A DNA stretch of 64,000 nt, taken from contig NC_134458.1 in NCBI RefSeq assembly GCF_047948215.1, positions 141,774,036-141,838,035 on the forward strand, written 5' to 3'. Below the pieces are notes generated by a model that made no database searches, was not told the DNA's origin, and saw only the letters and a list, made by a program, of their open reading frames with translations. Made by a program: the position numbers and the translations under genes. Positions 1 to 12,079 of the stretch are shown in pieces. Numbering within the stretch: position 1 is the first letter of the stretch; each line of letters starts with the position of its first letter. Source of the DNA: Lycorma delicatula. Its lineage: Eukaryota; Arthropoda; Insecta; Hemiptera; Fulgoridae.

Positions 1-440
1 CAAAATGATTACCATATCATCGGATTCCTCTGTTGTAAATAAGTACGGCATTACTTCAACTGCAAACCGATCACGTTCAAACTAAAATTCACAGAAAACC
101 ACCCGCTAACGACAGCACAGTTCACAGTACCTGTGATATTTAAAGTACCTTACAGAATCATTTAAACATTAAGTACCAACTTATTTATTATTTTTTATTT
201 TACAGTGTGTAATTTCCAGTTGTTTTTTTACATTTTTTTAATTTTTACATCACCAAAAAAGAATTTGGTTTTTGTTTACATTAAACAAGTATTTTTCTCA
301 CAAATGTAGCAGCAATGAACTCTTTCTAAATAAAATTAGAATTTTTCAAATTTTCTTTAATTCAACTTATTTTACATGATTTTTCAGGAATTCTCTACAA
401 GTTTTGTTTAAAAGTTTTATGTGTTTATTATCTATTTATC

Positions 441-775
441 AAAGTTACTGTTCGTTAAACATAAAAACAGGGTTTTTTTGCCCTATTTATTGGGGTTTCC
501 CCCCGCAGATCTTTCAAAAACTACTGCAGATATGGTTTTGGGACTTATTTTATTAGATTTTTCCTGGTCAAAACCATAAGAAATCACTAATTCTGCCACT
601 AAATTAACGTCCTAAAAATTTCACTGACCTCTTTTCACTGTTAGCTGGAATCATGCGAAATCTTTCACTAGCCGTAACTCGCAAATGAGCATTTTAGGAT
701 ATAAACTTTTTCCATTATTTTATGACAAGAATAGGTTATGAAAGTTCCGGGAAAATTTCGTGATACAGTCTGTAT
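441..775 (+). repeat. Dispersed repeat A, copy 1
   Basis: About 335 bp align by eye with 50244-50598 in the same orientation. Shared landmarks in the same order are an aaagttactg-type start, a run of T followed by gcccta/accccaa, the words aagaaatcac and aattctg, agccgtaactcgcaaa, gcattttagga, ttccattatttt and aataggttatgaaa. No open reading frame, terminal inverted repeat or target duplication is visible. It is a non-coding relic of an unidentified mobile element. Confidence 0.75.
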
Positions 776-2911
776 AATTTTATTTCGTTTGCAATATAAA
801 ATTTCTCTCTATTTAACAATTATTAAATTATTTTTAAACGTCAACGCGATGATATTTTTTTCTTTTTGATTGGTAAAAATTAAATTTATATAATATTACG
901 TGATGTTAATGCCGTAGTATACATACTGAATTAATAATTTGTTCGTTGCTGAATTATTCAATATTTTAGTTTTATTGCGGAGTATATTAATTTCATGTCT
1001 AAATGACATTAACAAAGTTTTGTGATGTATCTTATATTAGTCTATGTGTTGCACTATTATTATTTACGTTACTGTTTTAGTATTATCGTAAAATTAATAT
1101 GTTATTTGATTACACATTACTAGCCTGGTTAATATAACAAAATTTCATTCCTTTTTTTTTTACGTAGTTACTCTGCTATTCCGTTGAAAATTTTAATGTC
1201 TGATCTTTTTTGTTAATTTCGTGATATTTCACGACCATCTGAGTTCAAATGTAAAAAAGTATAACAATTTTCTCAAGATGTATAACACAAGTATGTACAT
1301 GTTAGAATATATTTTGCTTAAAATCTCCAGATTGGATTAATATAAATCCTTCGAAAGTTGCTTAAAACATTTGTATATAAGGGTCATTGGTGACATTAAA
1401 TTTTAGGAACAATTAAATAAGTTTTCGCCCTTTTGTCTGATATGAGATTAGACAAAACTACTATTTACAGAACAATTTACGATTCAAATTTTAACAAAAT
1501 AAAATTTTTTTTCGGCATTTTGAATTTTGTAATGTAGAAAATTGAGTTTTACTACGATTTTTTAATTTATTTTAGTAAAGGAACGTAACTTAATAAGCAC
1601 TTTTACGTATTAAGTTTTTTAAAATTCCAAAATTTTAATTCAGTCTGTATTTTCTCCTCATATCTCGTAAACCCATTGATTAAAAAAGTTGAAATTTGGC
1701 ACAAAGATCTTTGTTTTGCCTAATTTTCGCCCACGTTGGACAAGGGGGGATCTTGCTACTCATTTTTTCCAGGACAAGATGTCCCGGAAGTTTTGGCTGA
1801 ACTTAAGGGAAATGTAAACTTAAGGGAAATATTTGGATGATTCAGGAAAGTAAACAAAAAACGTTCATTTGGGCAAATCCTCTACTTCGCTGCATTTTCC
1901 CCCTTTAAGCCATTCCCCCGTCACCCCGGAAATTGCTCTACGGGGGTGTTTTGGAAGGTGTTAGCCAAATTTAAGGGATAATTCAAGGCATCAAAATAAA
2001 CAAAAAAATCCATGTAGATAAATCTTGCTTTATTTACCCTCTGTTCACCGTTTTGTGTTTTAAATAAAAATTTATATGTTAAGTACTGATTGAGATATTT
2101 TAATAAAATTTGACATATATGTACCCAACAACATATACAAAATAAAAAAAAAAAATTAAATTACAAAATGGCGGCCGTTTAAATTTTTGAATTATTGCAT
2201 AATTTCCAATCTGCACCCTTACAGATAAGCGAGTAAGGTGGTGTCCGATTTGACATTTATTAATTGTCTTCTAATATCATTTTAACAGATTTTATATTAC
2301 CGCGCGAGGTTTAATTAAAATGTTTTTTTATAAAGGGAACTGTATAACGGATTTTTAATTTTTACAGTGCGTAGTAACGTTGCTAAATTCGATAATAGGT
2401 AATGAAATATCGCTAAAACCATTAGGATAACTGTAAAAATCTATTTTTAAAATAGATTACTAAATTTTTATTTAAAGTCTATTTCAAAAATAGTTTCTTA
2501 TTTTTATTTCATTATTTATTTCATTCAAGTAAAAATAATAATCATTAATATTTAAAAACCCAATGTATTTGAAATTTTATGTATTGGAAATTAATTTCTG
2601 TCAAGGGCGAAGCCTGAAAAGTTATCCAAACCTCTTATAAAATGATTTTTGATTGAAAACTGTGACATCAACCTTGCTTTAACAGTTTGTAGAACCTAAT
2701 AAAAAAAGCAATTAGATTTAAAAAAAATAATATATAAAATAATTGTCCAAGCTAAAATATCGCTTAATCTATATTAAGACTAATGAAATCTCTGAAGTTC
2801 TCTTTTCTTATATGACGATTTTGATTGAAGCATAAGACATGAATAAGCATCTAAAATTTCCTAAAATCGTTATTAAGCTTAATGAAGTTATATTTACTAC
2901 ATATTGATGTA
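776..2911. other. AT-rich non-coding stretch, decayed repeat
   Basis: No coding region can be supported. Positions about 1730-1990 hold two loosely similar segments, each with a C-rich or G-rich block followed by words like gaagttttggctgaacttaaggga and aaggtgttagccaaatttaaggga. This suggests a decayed tandem or transposon-derived repeat. The phrase aaatggcggccg at about 2167 is also seen in other repeats of the window. The rest is AT-rich with homopolymer runs. Confidence 0.4.
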
Positions 2912-3726
2912 TATATGTTACTGTGAAAGACCAAAATTAGAGAATGTCGATATTCTCTGGTGAATGTTGACACTTACCAAATACTTCGGTAAAAGACCGA
3001 AAATTTGGTTCTATTATTATACATTCCGTCCTTCGCCGGTATTTTTCGTAAACGCTCGTAAAAAATGAAGTTTATATTTAAGGCAAACGTAACCTACGCT
3101 CGCTAACGTCGTCTACTTAATGTTAAATATACAAATATATTCTCCAACACTGGAGGCGATTAATCAATCATATTCATCGCATTCAGCATGCACTGATGGT
3201 GAAAGTTGAATAAAAAAAATATTTTCATAAAAAAATTGAAAGGGCAAATCATCTGACCATTTATTTGTATCGTTGTGGTTCATCCATGCGGTTAACATAT
3301 TCTGCATTTTTCGATTGGACCTTTTAATTTATAAAATGCTGAAAATTTGAAAAAAATTGTTTATAAATGTTGTGAGTTTGATTAATCGCCTCCAATGTTG
3401 GAGAATAACATATATAATTTGTATATTTAACGTTAATTAGATGAATTTAGCTAGCGTAGGTTGTGTTTGGGTTAAATTTAAATTTCATTTTTTTTTACGA
3501 GGGTTTCTTATAATCTATTTACCGTAGAGATTGGTACTGGGTGATTTTTTTAATTTCTATTTATCCTTTTCTACCCCACCAGAGCTTATCTGTGTTTGTC
3601 GATATACACCGGCGAAGGTCCGAATAAGCAAATATTTCGGTCTTTCACCGACGTATTTGGTATGTGTCGACACATACCGGAGAATATTGACATTTGCCAG
3701 ATATCGGTCTTTCACGGTAACATATA
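2912..3726. mobile_element. Foldback (long-TIR) MITE-like element
   Basis: The left half from 2912 (tatatgttactgtgaaagacc) matches the reverse complement of the right half ending at 3726 (ggtctttcacggtaacatata). The match continues inward for roughly 270-320 bp per arm, with the shared words ccttcgccggt, aacctacgct, ttaaatatacaaat and ctccaacaytggaggcgattaatca. Only about 130 bp at 3230-3360 separate the arms, so the element could form one large hairpin. It has no transposase. The short frame at 3531-3767 is non-coding arm sequence. The exact target duplication is unclear; TA is possible. Confidence 0.8.
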
Positions 3727-5525
3727 ATCATGCATATAAATCATTTAGATCATATTTAAGCATTTAAACGAAACATATTCAAATGTTTCGATAAAATACT
3801 ACTTAAATAATGATAAATGCGTATGGATAACGTTTGCCTTTAAAATGCACACTTCATACTTTATATATTTTAAACCCTGCGGTTCCTGAAAAAACGTAAC
3901 AAAATTAAACGGATCTCGTAGTGTTGAAAATTGTCGTATGCGTTTGGAAAGCAACTGTATGGCCCTGTATGTCGTTATTAAAATATTATTTTAAAAAAGT
4001 AAATATTTTTTTAAATATTTGTTGTATTCTTATGTTAAAATTTTAAAACAAAATTTTAGAATAAACGATCCAATTTGTGTCGAAATCTTGTTCCATGATT
4101 TTCAGTGTAATTTCCATCTAATCTCTACAATGTAGGTCAATTAAAAATAAAACTAAGAAGACTAGCTTCTTAAATATACATTTAAATATATAAAAGAAGC
4201 TTTCATATCTAAGAGGAAAACGATTTATTAGTTTTCTTTTCCTATTACATATATGACGTCATGCATCTCTTATTTTAATAAAATATTTTGCTTTTTATCT
4301 TTTGATAACCATTCGTTTCTAGGAATCGAGATGTATTATGGTAAGTATGAACCGCGTAGGTAGACATCATCCATTACATCATTTAAATACTCTTTTGCTA
4401 GCTCCTACGTAAGAATAAGAGCCTAATCTGTTTCTTTGTACGAAGACGTTCAAAGTAATATCGAAGCTTACGAAAAATATGTTTTCTACAATGCTGACAT
4501 AAAGATTAACGGCGCTTAACTGTCAAGTCATATTCTGACTTTGAATCTAAAATAAAGTGGATCGAATAAATAAATAATGTGAATCTAGAATAAAGATCGT
4601 CGATTAAAATTTTCACCTGAATCCTTAGGTAGGAAAACGTTCTCTGCAAACTGATAACTACTTACTCGTACTTTCGACCTTTAAAAACCGTAAATATATG
4701 TCGACGCATTTATTATTTGTCATCTTGTTTCAATATAAAAAATCGAGGTTGAAAGAGAGCTAGAGGTGAAAAAATTATGTACGTAAAACAATTGTATCTC
4801 AGTCAACTCTTGTCGGTAAGTTAAAAAATAATTCTTTTATAAAATATACGTGCTGTTTTCCCCTCTTTTGCTCTCATTTCTAGCTTAAAACAAAGTAACA
4901 AATTTTAAAAAGAGTTCAGTTTTATCAAATATAAATATTTTTTAACTCGTGTATACATTTTCATTAGCTTAGGAATTTTTAAAAAATATATTCTAATGTA
5001 CGAGTATATCTATTAACAGGAAAAATAAATATTTTTCTGTTTTATATTTATTTTTCCTGTATTATTTTTAAAGGTAAAATGGAATTTTTGTGAAAATCTG
5101 ATCCTTTTTATTTGTTATATTTATTGGTGACAGGATATAAAAGTAAAATGTTCTGTCATATTTTATCGTGTTTTTTTTCTTCATTTGGTTACTTAAATAT
5201 AAACTTTACGGCTTGTGTGATCGTCATAAAATAAAATAATTTAGTTTTTGGTTGGATTCAGATTTTCAAAACCCGTAGAAGTTAAAATCCTGAGGCGTAC
5301 CGTTTGAAGTTAAAATATACTCATTAAAAATTTATTAGATTTTTAAAATGAAGTGACTAATAATTCTTTAGTAACATTTTCATTCGTACAATATAATTTT
5401 TCAGGTTACTTTAACTGAAAATTTTTAATTTAATATCATCAGAGAAAATATAAAAATTATGTTATATTTTTGTGTACCTTGTGTCAAAAAAAAAATTTTG
5501 GGCGCTCCATTTCATCAAACATTTT
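3727..5525. other. AT-rich non-coding stretch
   Basis: No open reading frame, RNA gene or clear repeat boundary can be supported here. The sequence is AT-rich with short homopolymer runs. Confidence 0.4.
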
Positions 5526-5600
5526 TTCTTCAATTTTTGAACTGGTTTGATGCACTTTCCATTTATTTCTATTTTTTGCCTACCTAAGCTCCATTATACC
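5526..5600 (-). mobile_element. Fragment resembling an RTE-like 3' end
   Basis: The first about 40 bp (tcttcaatttttgaactggtttgatgc in two pieces) resemble the 3' terminus of the RTE-like element at 60841-60880 (gtcttcatcatttgactggtttgatgc). The similarity then fades into a T- and C-rich stretch. It is probably an old, severely truncated minus-strand insertion of a related subfamily. No coding potential remains. Confidence 0.4.
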
Positions 5601-6925
5601 TTTAATATTCTTTATCCTTAATTATTTCTTAGATATTCTATTATTTGTCGTTATTGACTGTTTTTCTCAAATATTTTTTTAGAATTAAATTTATTAAACC
5701 GGCTTATATACAACGGAACACCGATTATTGATTAAGGCTGAATCCGGATGATTAGAAATCGGATAATTGGGAAATTAAAAAAGGATTATAAACAAAAGTA
5801 TCTCATTAAAATTAATAACGTAATCAGAACATACAATCTAATTAAAATCAAGATACAATAAAACGTTACAAAAATCCAATGAATAGAAATTTGGTAATAA
5901 ATCATAATTTACAAAAATTATCTGAAAGAAATTAAAATTTACTACCTTAAAAAAAATTGTTTTAAAAAAAAATTATTTAAAAATTTATAATAAAAACCTT
6001 ATAAAGAAAGGTATGGAAGGGAAATTGAGTTAAGTTTACTGTGCGTTTCAAAAAAATATAATTTCTTAAAATAACAGAAAATCGAAAGAATTACAGTAAG
6101 TTTAATAAAGTAAAATTTAGTGACAGTCAATTATCAAAATATACCTTTAAAAATATTATTTTTTCTAAAAAAAACAAAAAAAAAAAACATTTATTGTGCG
6201 ATGTACAGCTCCGTGAAGTTTGGGTGGTGTGTAATATTGTAAGCATGATGTCATAGAGCATAGTGACCTTCAGTGAGTAGCAGTGCATTTGTGAAAACAC
6301 GTATAGTTGTATTTTATAGTACTTTTATTTAGTACGTAACAAATGCTTTTAACTATTATGGTAGATGTAATCACTAATTGCCGTTCTCACCCGCCTACGC
6401 TACAACGCTGTCGACCAGATTCACGGAGTTGATCGTCAGACAATACTTGCTTTAATGTTGATCTACAATTATGAGCCGCAAGGTTACGTAATCGTTTTAA
6501 ACAAAGAATCTATCTATAAGAAAATAAAACCGCATTCTTTTTGTCGCTCCAACCTTCCGTATCGATAGACAAAGATAGAAAGATAGAAAGCCCGGATGAA
6601 AATCATATCATAGTTGTTTATGCTTGTATTCCATCAATCTTTTGAAAAGTAAATGCCACACACAGGCCTAAATTTACGTATGTTTGTGGTATACGAATTG
6701 CAAATAATTAAATTTAAAAACCCAGTAAAAACAAATAAAAATACATTTTCTATTAAACCAAAGCTTTATTTGAATAGTATTTTAGATTTGTTAAATAGTA
6801 TGTTGTTTTTTTTAGATCTCCGTTATGTGTTACCATTTTGGTGAGTGACTGATTGTCAGCGCGGCACAGTTAACCCTAATTTCATTTGTATTAATTGCAA
6901 TTAATTTATTATTATTATTAATTAA
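5601..6925. other. AT-rich non-coding stretch
   Basis: No feature can be supported. A locally less AT-rich patch at about 6190-6430 has no frame of useful length. The small frame at 6653-6844 has no recognisable domain and looks like chance. Confidence 0.35.
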
Positions 6926-6929
6926 TTTT

Positions 6930-7490
6930 TCCAATTTTTAATTAACGTACTGATATTTTTGTCGTCATTTTGGCTTAAATAGTCAGAGTATACATTTTTT
7001 ATATCATTTTGCTTGTCTCGCAAAGACCTTTAAAAAAGGTATCACATGACCATATGTCCCATTTAAAATTTTTGAGCTGCCCTTCCTGAAGGCCGAATAC
7101 TCTACATTAAGGCCTACTGAGTTATCCTCTCTTAAAGGAGAAGATTTCCAAAGAGAGAATCGGGATCCCTCAAATAACAAAAAAATTAAAGGGAAGCATA
7201 CAACCGTAGTACTAGCTACCTGAAAGAAACACATTGTTGGCCGCCAGTTTTGATTGGGCGATCAGAATTTAGTTTTAATTGTATCATTTTTTTCATCTCA
7301 TCAAGTTCTTTAAAATGATATATCAAATGACCATTAGTCCCGATTGAAATTTTGAATTGTCCCTCGCCGCCCAAAAATCAAAAAGAGTAAAATACACGTT
7401 CATTGAAGAAATTCCTCGTACAAGGAAGAATGTCGCGAACCGCATCCAGTTATCTCAATTGTACAAAACGTTTGAGGGGGTATAAGTTTT
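6930..7490 (+). repeat. Dispersed repeat B, solo copy
   Basis: About 550 bp match the reverse complement of 44585-45150. The first about 130 bp also match 46870-46998 in direct orientation. Landmarks are a gtcgtcattttggcttaaatag-like start, gcttgtctcgcaaag, accatatgtcccatttaaa, gaagatttccaaagagagra, ttttaaagaactt/aagttctttaaaat and gagataactggatgcg. The other two copies flank a mariner-type transposase relic in opposite orientations, so this copy may be a solo terminal repeat or non-autonomous derivative of that element. The short frame inside it is not coding. Confidence 0.7.
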
Positions 7491-7565
7491 TAGGTATCCG
7501 GTATATACGGCTCGTTCTTTGGTGGTTGGGTTTCAATTAACCACATATCTCAGGAATGGTCGAAC
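7491..7565 (+). mobile_element. SINE fragment (body only)
   Basis: The segment with ttctttggtggttgggtttc, aattaaccacatatctcagg and aatggtcgaac matches the body of the SINEs at 17112-17357 and, in reverse complement, 60974-61276. The tRNA-related head is missing, and the sequence stops at a 19-base T run belonging to the neighbouring retroelement. Confidence 0.75.
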
Positions 7566-8724
7566 TTTTTTTTTTTTTTTTTTTGACTCTCCTCCCCTGG
7601 GCCGGTCCGACTGGTTGGTATTGCGCCACCCAGGGGAGTGCCTGTTGTACTCAAATGGGCCTTCCCACCTACCGGCTGTATGTCCGGCATGGCAGGTCGG
7701 CCCACCGATCAGTTCTTTTGAGTCTATTGATATGCCCATCTATATATATCGCCACGCCATACCATGGTTGTCTTAACGTGACGATCGGGTCTTTTCTTTG
7801 GTCTTTCCTATCAAGGAAAACCCTTGGAGTCCCCAGTGGCTCATCGAAACTGGCACACCTCAGCATGCCAGTCCTCACCACTGGGGCTATCCGCCCTTCC
7901 CTATATTAAGATCAGAACCCCAATCTCCTCTCGTCCTCATTTTTCTGCGTTAATATTTTCTTAATAGCTGAATCAACCCTCTTCCAGGCATCTTCACTCT
8001 GCAACATGTGATTAATTAATCTGCCGTTACCATCAGATGATAGATCGATGTCTACTAATTCTTCTCTCCACTTATGGCAGTCAGTAAATGTGTGCTCAAC
8101 ATCATCTTCGCGATCGCAATACATACATTCCGTCGATGCTCTTCTACCGATTCTGTGCAAGTAATAATTAAAGTTGCCATGCCCTGTAAAGTATTATGAC
8201 AGGTGAAAATTCACTTCCCCATGCTTCCTATATATCCAGATTTTAATATCGGGGATGAGTCTCTTTGTTCTACCTCCAGGGCCATTCTCGTTCCACCTGT
8301 CCTGCCACTTTGCCATTAGCCGCTGCCTTGATTCGTGAATTCCAACTCCCTGATCTCTTTCAACTCTTAAAAGTGCCAATAAATCAATCGGTGGGACTCC
8401 AGCGTGCACACACAAAGACTCATAGGAGACCGTCCTATATGCAGAAATCACTCCAAGCAACAGTCTCCGATGGGTCCTGATCATACGTGCCAGGTTTTTC
8501 TTTACTTGCACTGAAATCCACCAAACCGGCACCGCATAAAGCATGGACGATATTACCGAAGACGCTATGACCCTTCTCTTTGATGCCTTAGGCGCTCTTT
8601 GGTTCGTCATAATGATATTTAAAGATTTTATCATTCTGTCAGCCCTGTTACAAACTTCGTTTTTATGTTCGGTGAAGGAACCGTTCCTCTGAAAGGTAAC
8701 GCCTAGGTATATATGGCTCATCAT
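7566..8724 (-). mobile_element. 5'-truncated R1-like non-LTR retroelement, 3' end
   Basis: A T19 run at 7566-7584 is the poly(A) tail of a minus-strand insertion. Next comes about 330 bp of GC-richer 3' UTR, then the C-terminal part of ORF2. The last about 65 bp before the tail match the terminus of the short retroposon at 32350-32677 (shared ccctggg, aatacyaa and ctggggag-like words), so both use the same kind of 3' end. The 5' end is truncated near 8724. The target duplication was not resolved. Confidence 0.8.
7912..8724 (-). pseudogene. R1-like ORF2 C-terminal region, one in-frame stop
   Basis: Translation on the minus strand gives the region downstream of the reverse transcriptase fingers and palm. 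It starts IYLGVTFQRNGSFTEH (thumb-type YLGV motif), then SSMLYAVPVWW, AYRTVSYESLCVHAGVPPIDL and WQDRWNENGPGGRTKRLIPD, and ends with a zinc-binding motif of CX2C...HTFTDC form (CMYCDREDDVEHTFTDC). This order is typical of R1-type elements. The frame is interrupted only by a TAA at 8194-8196, at a place where neighbouring residues read smoothly through (VNFHLS, stop, YFTGHG). Both halves are in the same frame, so a single nonsense change explains the break. The reverse transcriptase catalytic core and endonuclease are absent through 5' truncation. Confidence 0.8.
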
Positions 8725-8985
8725 CTTCGTTTATCAATTTACAAGTTTCTTGTCACAATCGCCTGTTTCCCCAATTCGTCTTTATGCCTCTTCCTCTTTT
8801 ACTTTTATCACCCGTATAATTTTCAACATTCCTCCATATTACCCGATCTCAAAAATCACTTTTCTCAAGTTTCCCTTTCGCTGTATTCGTTACTAATGTT
8901 TGTTAAGAGACGTTTTTAATTCCTGAATTTCTTTTTGATATAAATTTCTTTCACCATTTAAAAAAATCTGATTTGGACACCGCAT

Positions 8986-9080
8986 GCCTTCCTTGTACGC
9001 CCATTAAATTACATATACACATTTTTGCTGCACTTCATTTAAACTTATTTCATTTGAAAGTGAGATACGATCCTCCAATT
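8986..9080 (+). repeat. MITE family T (cttccttgtacg), left-end fragment
   Basis: The sequence around tttggacaccgcatgccttcc, followed by ttgtacgcccattaaatta and catatacaca, matches the left end of the family copies at 9506 and 34922. It fades after about 90 bp, so this is a truncated copy. Confidence 0.6.
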
Positions 9081-9479
9081 CTTTTATAAAAGTGGTCAGT
9101 TACAAAATTGCTAAAACATTAATTTTTATTAACGTAAAATATTTATACAATAATTAATTCAGCAATCTTACCTGAAATATTAGGTTAGAGTAAAAGTCTC
9201 TTTATTACTCACTCTACAAAAAAAAAAAAAAATTATACCATAAATAAATGCTATTAGATTATGCTTTAAATAACTGTAACTCTTATATGTACTTAATTTA
9301 AGTTTTTTAAATTATTATGATGTAACCATCAATAAAATGAAAACAAAAACGAAACAGAAGACCAGGTTACTAAATTTTATAGCGATATTTATTATCAAGT
9401 AGGCTGAAACAAATGCATAAATAAAAATAATACGATTCTAAATTGTAATTTTCAATTAATATTAAATAATCAGATATTT

Positions 9480-10015
9480 CATTAAATCTGAGTAGATACC
9501 ACATGACTTCCTTGTACGCCTATTGAATTACATATACACATATTTAAAAGTACGTGAAAGTTTATTTCACAAATAAGTTCTGATATTTTTTTAATAATTT
9601 TTTTTTATTGCTATTATTGAATTATTATCATTTAAAATTTTTTTACTATCAGAGGTTGAAAATAAGTACCAGTTATGATATAGGGTTGAAAATCTCTCAA
9701 TGAGGGGTTATTACTGCGGTTAAGAAAAAGTCTAAATCCAAACTTTTTGGATCTTGAGCTTTTTTTGGACACTTTTGGTCCAGTCAATTACAATCAAAAG
9801 GGGAGGTGCACAACTAGATGTAATAACAGTCCTAAATCCAAAATTTCAACATCCTACGGCTAATCGTTTTTGAGTTATGCGAGATACATACGAAAGTACA
9901 ACCGTCATGCCGAAACTAGTCAAAATTGATTCAGGGATGGTCAAAATGTATATTTCCATTGAAATCTGAAAACCGAATTTTTCGCTATCACAGTACTTCG
10001 TACAAGGAAGTAAAA
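9480..10015 (+). mobile_element. MITE family T, 0.5-kb copy
   Basis: The element has inverted end motifs acttccttgtacg (9506) and cgtacaaggaagt (to 10011), and about 25 bp outside the left motif are also conserved between copies. The interior matches 34922-35561, with the shared words taagtaccagttatgatata, tctcaatgagg, tttttttggacacttttggtcca, ggaggtgcacaa and gtatatttccattgaaatctgaaaacc. It has no transposase and is non-autonomous. This copy lacks the roughly 135-bp tRNA-like insert present in the 34.9-kb copy. Confidence 0.75.
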
Positions 10016-11515
10016 AGATATTGTAAAATGTTTATAAATTATAATTTAACCCTTGGATTTTTTTGGAAACCTGGGTATCGTCATATATCTAAGGGTGTTA
10101 CTTTTTTTAAATATGAAGTCTTACTTCTTTCTTAATTATTTGCGTATTCTGTGAAAATCGTAGTTTGGAATTCCATGATGTTATTTTATGGGAAACCACA
10201 AAATTATCAGTACGAGATTGAAAATTAAATGATATAACCTTAAAGCTTGTGAGTGAACAATCGAGTGAAAAAATGTCATACCTGATAGATATTTGAATCC
10301 GAAATTTAGAGATGAAAGTTCGGTACTCTACCATTTTACCATGTTGGTCTGCAGAGTTAATTAAAAACAAAAAAAAAAAAAACTGTTGTTCACGAATGTG
10401 TGTAATATTTATTTATTTTTTTTTAATGAGAATTTTCTTTCATTATTAGCGAAAGTTTTTTAGAACATTTTCTATTTTTATCACATTTCTGGTTGGATAA
10501 ATATACACACTTAAAAAAAAATCAGTTAATGTCGTGCTATGGACTAGATTTTTTTTTTGTTTTGGAAAAAAAATCCTTTCGCCTGAGAAATCAATCAAAG
10601 AATTCATTATATAAGCTAACTTATTACTCTAATAGGCCCTTGTGATTTAAAGTTGATAATTTAATGCGCAATGGTAAATTTATTAAGTCCAGTCGGGTCG
10701 ATACGTATTGTAGTTTAAATAAATCAAATCTTTATGTAAAAATCAATTTTTATTGTTGTAATTTACGAGTTTCCTGCATACAGTAAAATATTTATTAATT
10801 CTTCTCCTTTTTTTCATTTCAAAAACAGTTGTGTTTTTTTATTGAGTGATGTCGTATATTAATTATTCATTAATGAGGTTTAAGTCATTTTTTAAACTTT
10901 AATCGGTGGTTCTGGTATCATTCAATTCCATTTTTATTATTTGACATGAAATTATAACTGCTTTATTAAAGCAGTGGTAAATGAAATAAGTTGTTCGAGA
11001 ATAAAAGTTATAGGATTTGTTTTTCTATTCTTTTATTATTATTATTTTGCTAGTTTGATTAATTCATTGAATTGTACAAACCTTAAAAACGATTTAGTGA
11101 TTAAATAATATTTATCTACAGACTGAAACCTTTATTTTGTCAGTTTTTCAGAAGGTTATCGATTAGCTTATTGGAGACTTTATTTGATCGAACCGGTGAT
11201 TTAATGTAAACATACTTGTTATGCATTACGGGGATTATTTTTCGTAATCTATCAGAAATATTTTACATATCGTGTACTAGAAAAAGTGTAGGTTGGTCTC
11301 CGCGCAACCATCTGTGTTTTGTTGTGAAAGCGTCGGCTAATGTAATAAAAAGAGAAAAAAAGTCATCGATCTAACAGTCTTTAGTTCTGTAAAGCTTAAC
11401 GTTAGGAATTCATCTGAACGGTTTATGAGATATTAAACGATATAATTTTCTTTTACTTGGTATGTGGGAAGCAAAGTTGAGACGACCAACTGTTTTTGTT
11501 TAGTCTTCTTCTTTT
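10016..11515. other. AT-rich non-coding stretch
   Basis: No coding, RNA or repeat feature can be supported. Short frames here show no recognisable motif. Confidence 0.35.
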
Positions 11516-12079
11516 ACTTTCCCGTCTAGCGCTATAGCAGAGCTGTAGCTGTAGAAGGGAAAGTATTGTAATCGGACCAATTTGGGTATGAGGTTTTCAC
11601 CTGATCTTGACGTTTTGAGACCTACGGAATCCAAAAAACCGGATGGAAATTTCCCGGATGTTAGTACGTTTGTATGTGTGTGTGTGTGTTCGGTGTCGCA
11701 CTCTAAATCACCTTATATCTCCAGAACTACTGGACCGATTTTGACCAAACTTAGTCAGATTAATGCTATATATGGGGCATTGATACCATTAAATTTTCCA
11801 CTTAAAAGGTCAAGGAGTTGAGGCTGTAGAGCGAGGTCACCCTCAGTATTACGAGATTTTGCGTAATTAAGGTCTTATTTTTCTTAGGCACATTTGTTAA
11901 TAATTAAAAAATAATATTTGCAAAATCGCACTCCCACCCCGAAAAATGCTCTAAACTAGTGCCTAAGTGAGTATACTGCGTCAATAGTACCCTCGTCACC
12001 ACAAGAAGCGCTAGTGTACCGCAGACGTGCTAAATTAAGTTGCGTATGTATGCGTGTGTAAGCCGTGTGACGGGAAAGT
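11516..12079 (+). mobile_element. MITE family U (actttcccgtc), 0.56 kb
   Basis: The element is bounded by inverted ends actttcccgtc (11516-11526) and gacgggaaagt (12069-12079). The interior contains ctccagaactactggaccga followed by ttttgaccaaactta. An inverted, diverged copy lies at about 43850-44272. A short GT run sits at about 11672-11690. It has no transposase frame, and the 79-residue frame inside is not a protein gene. The family mover is unknown. Confidence 0.7.

Noticed and set aside
7533..7909. Several overlapping frames on both strands
   Set aside because: They cover a poly(T) tail and retroelement 3' UTR and have no motif.
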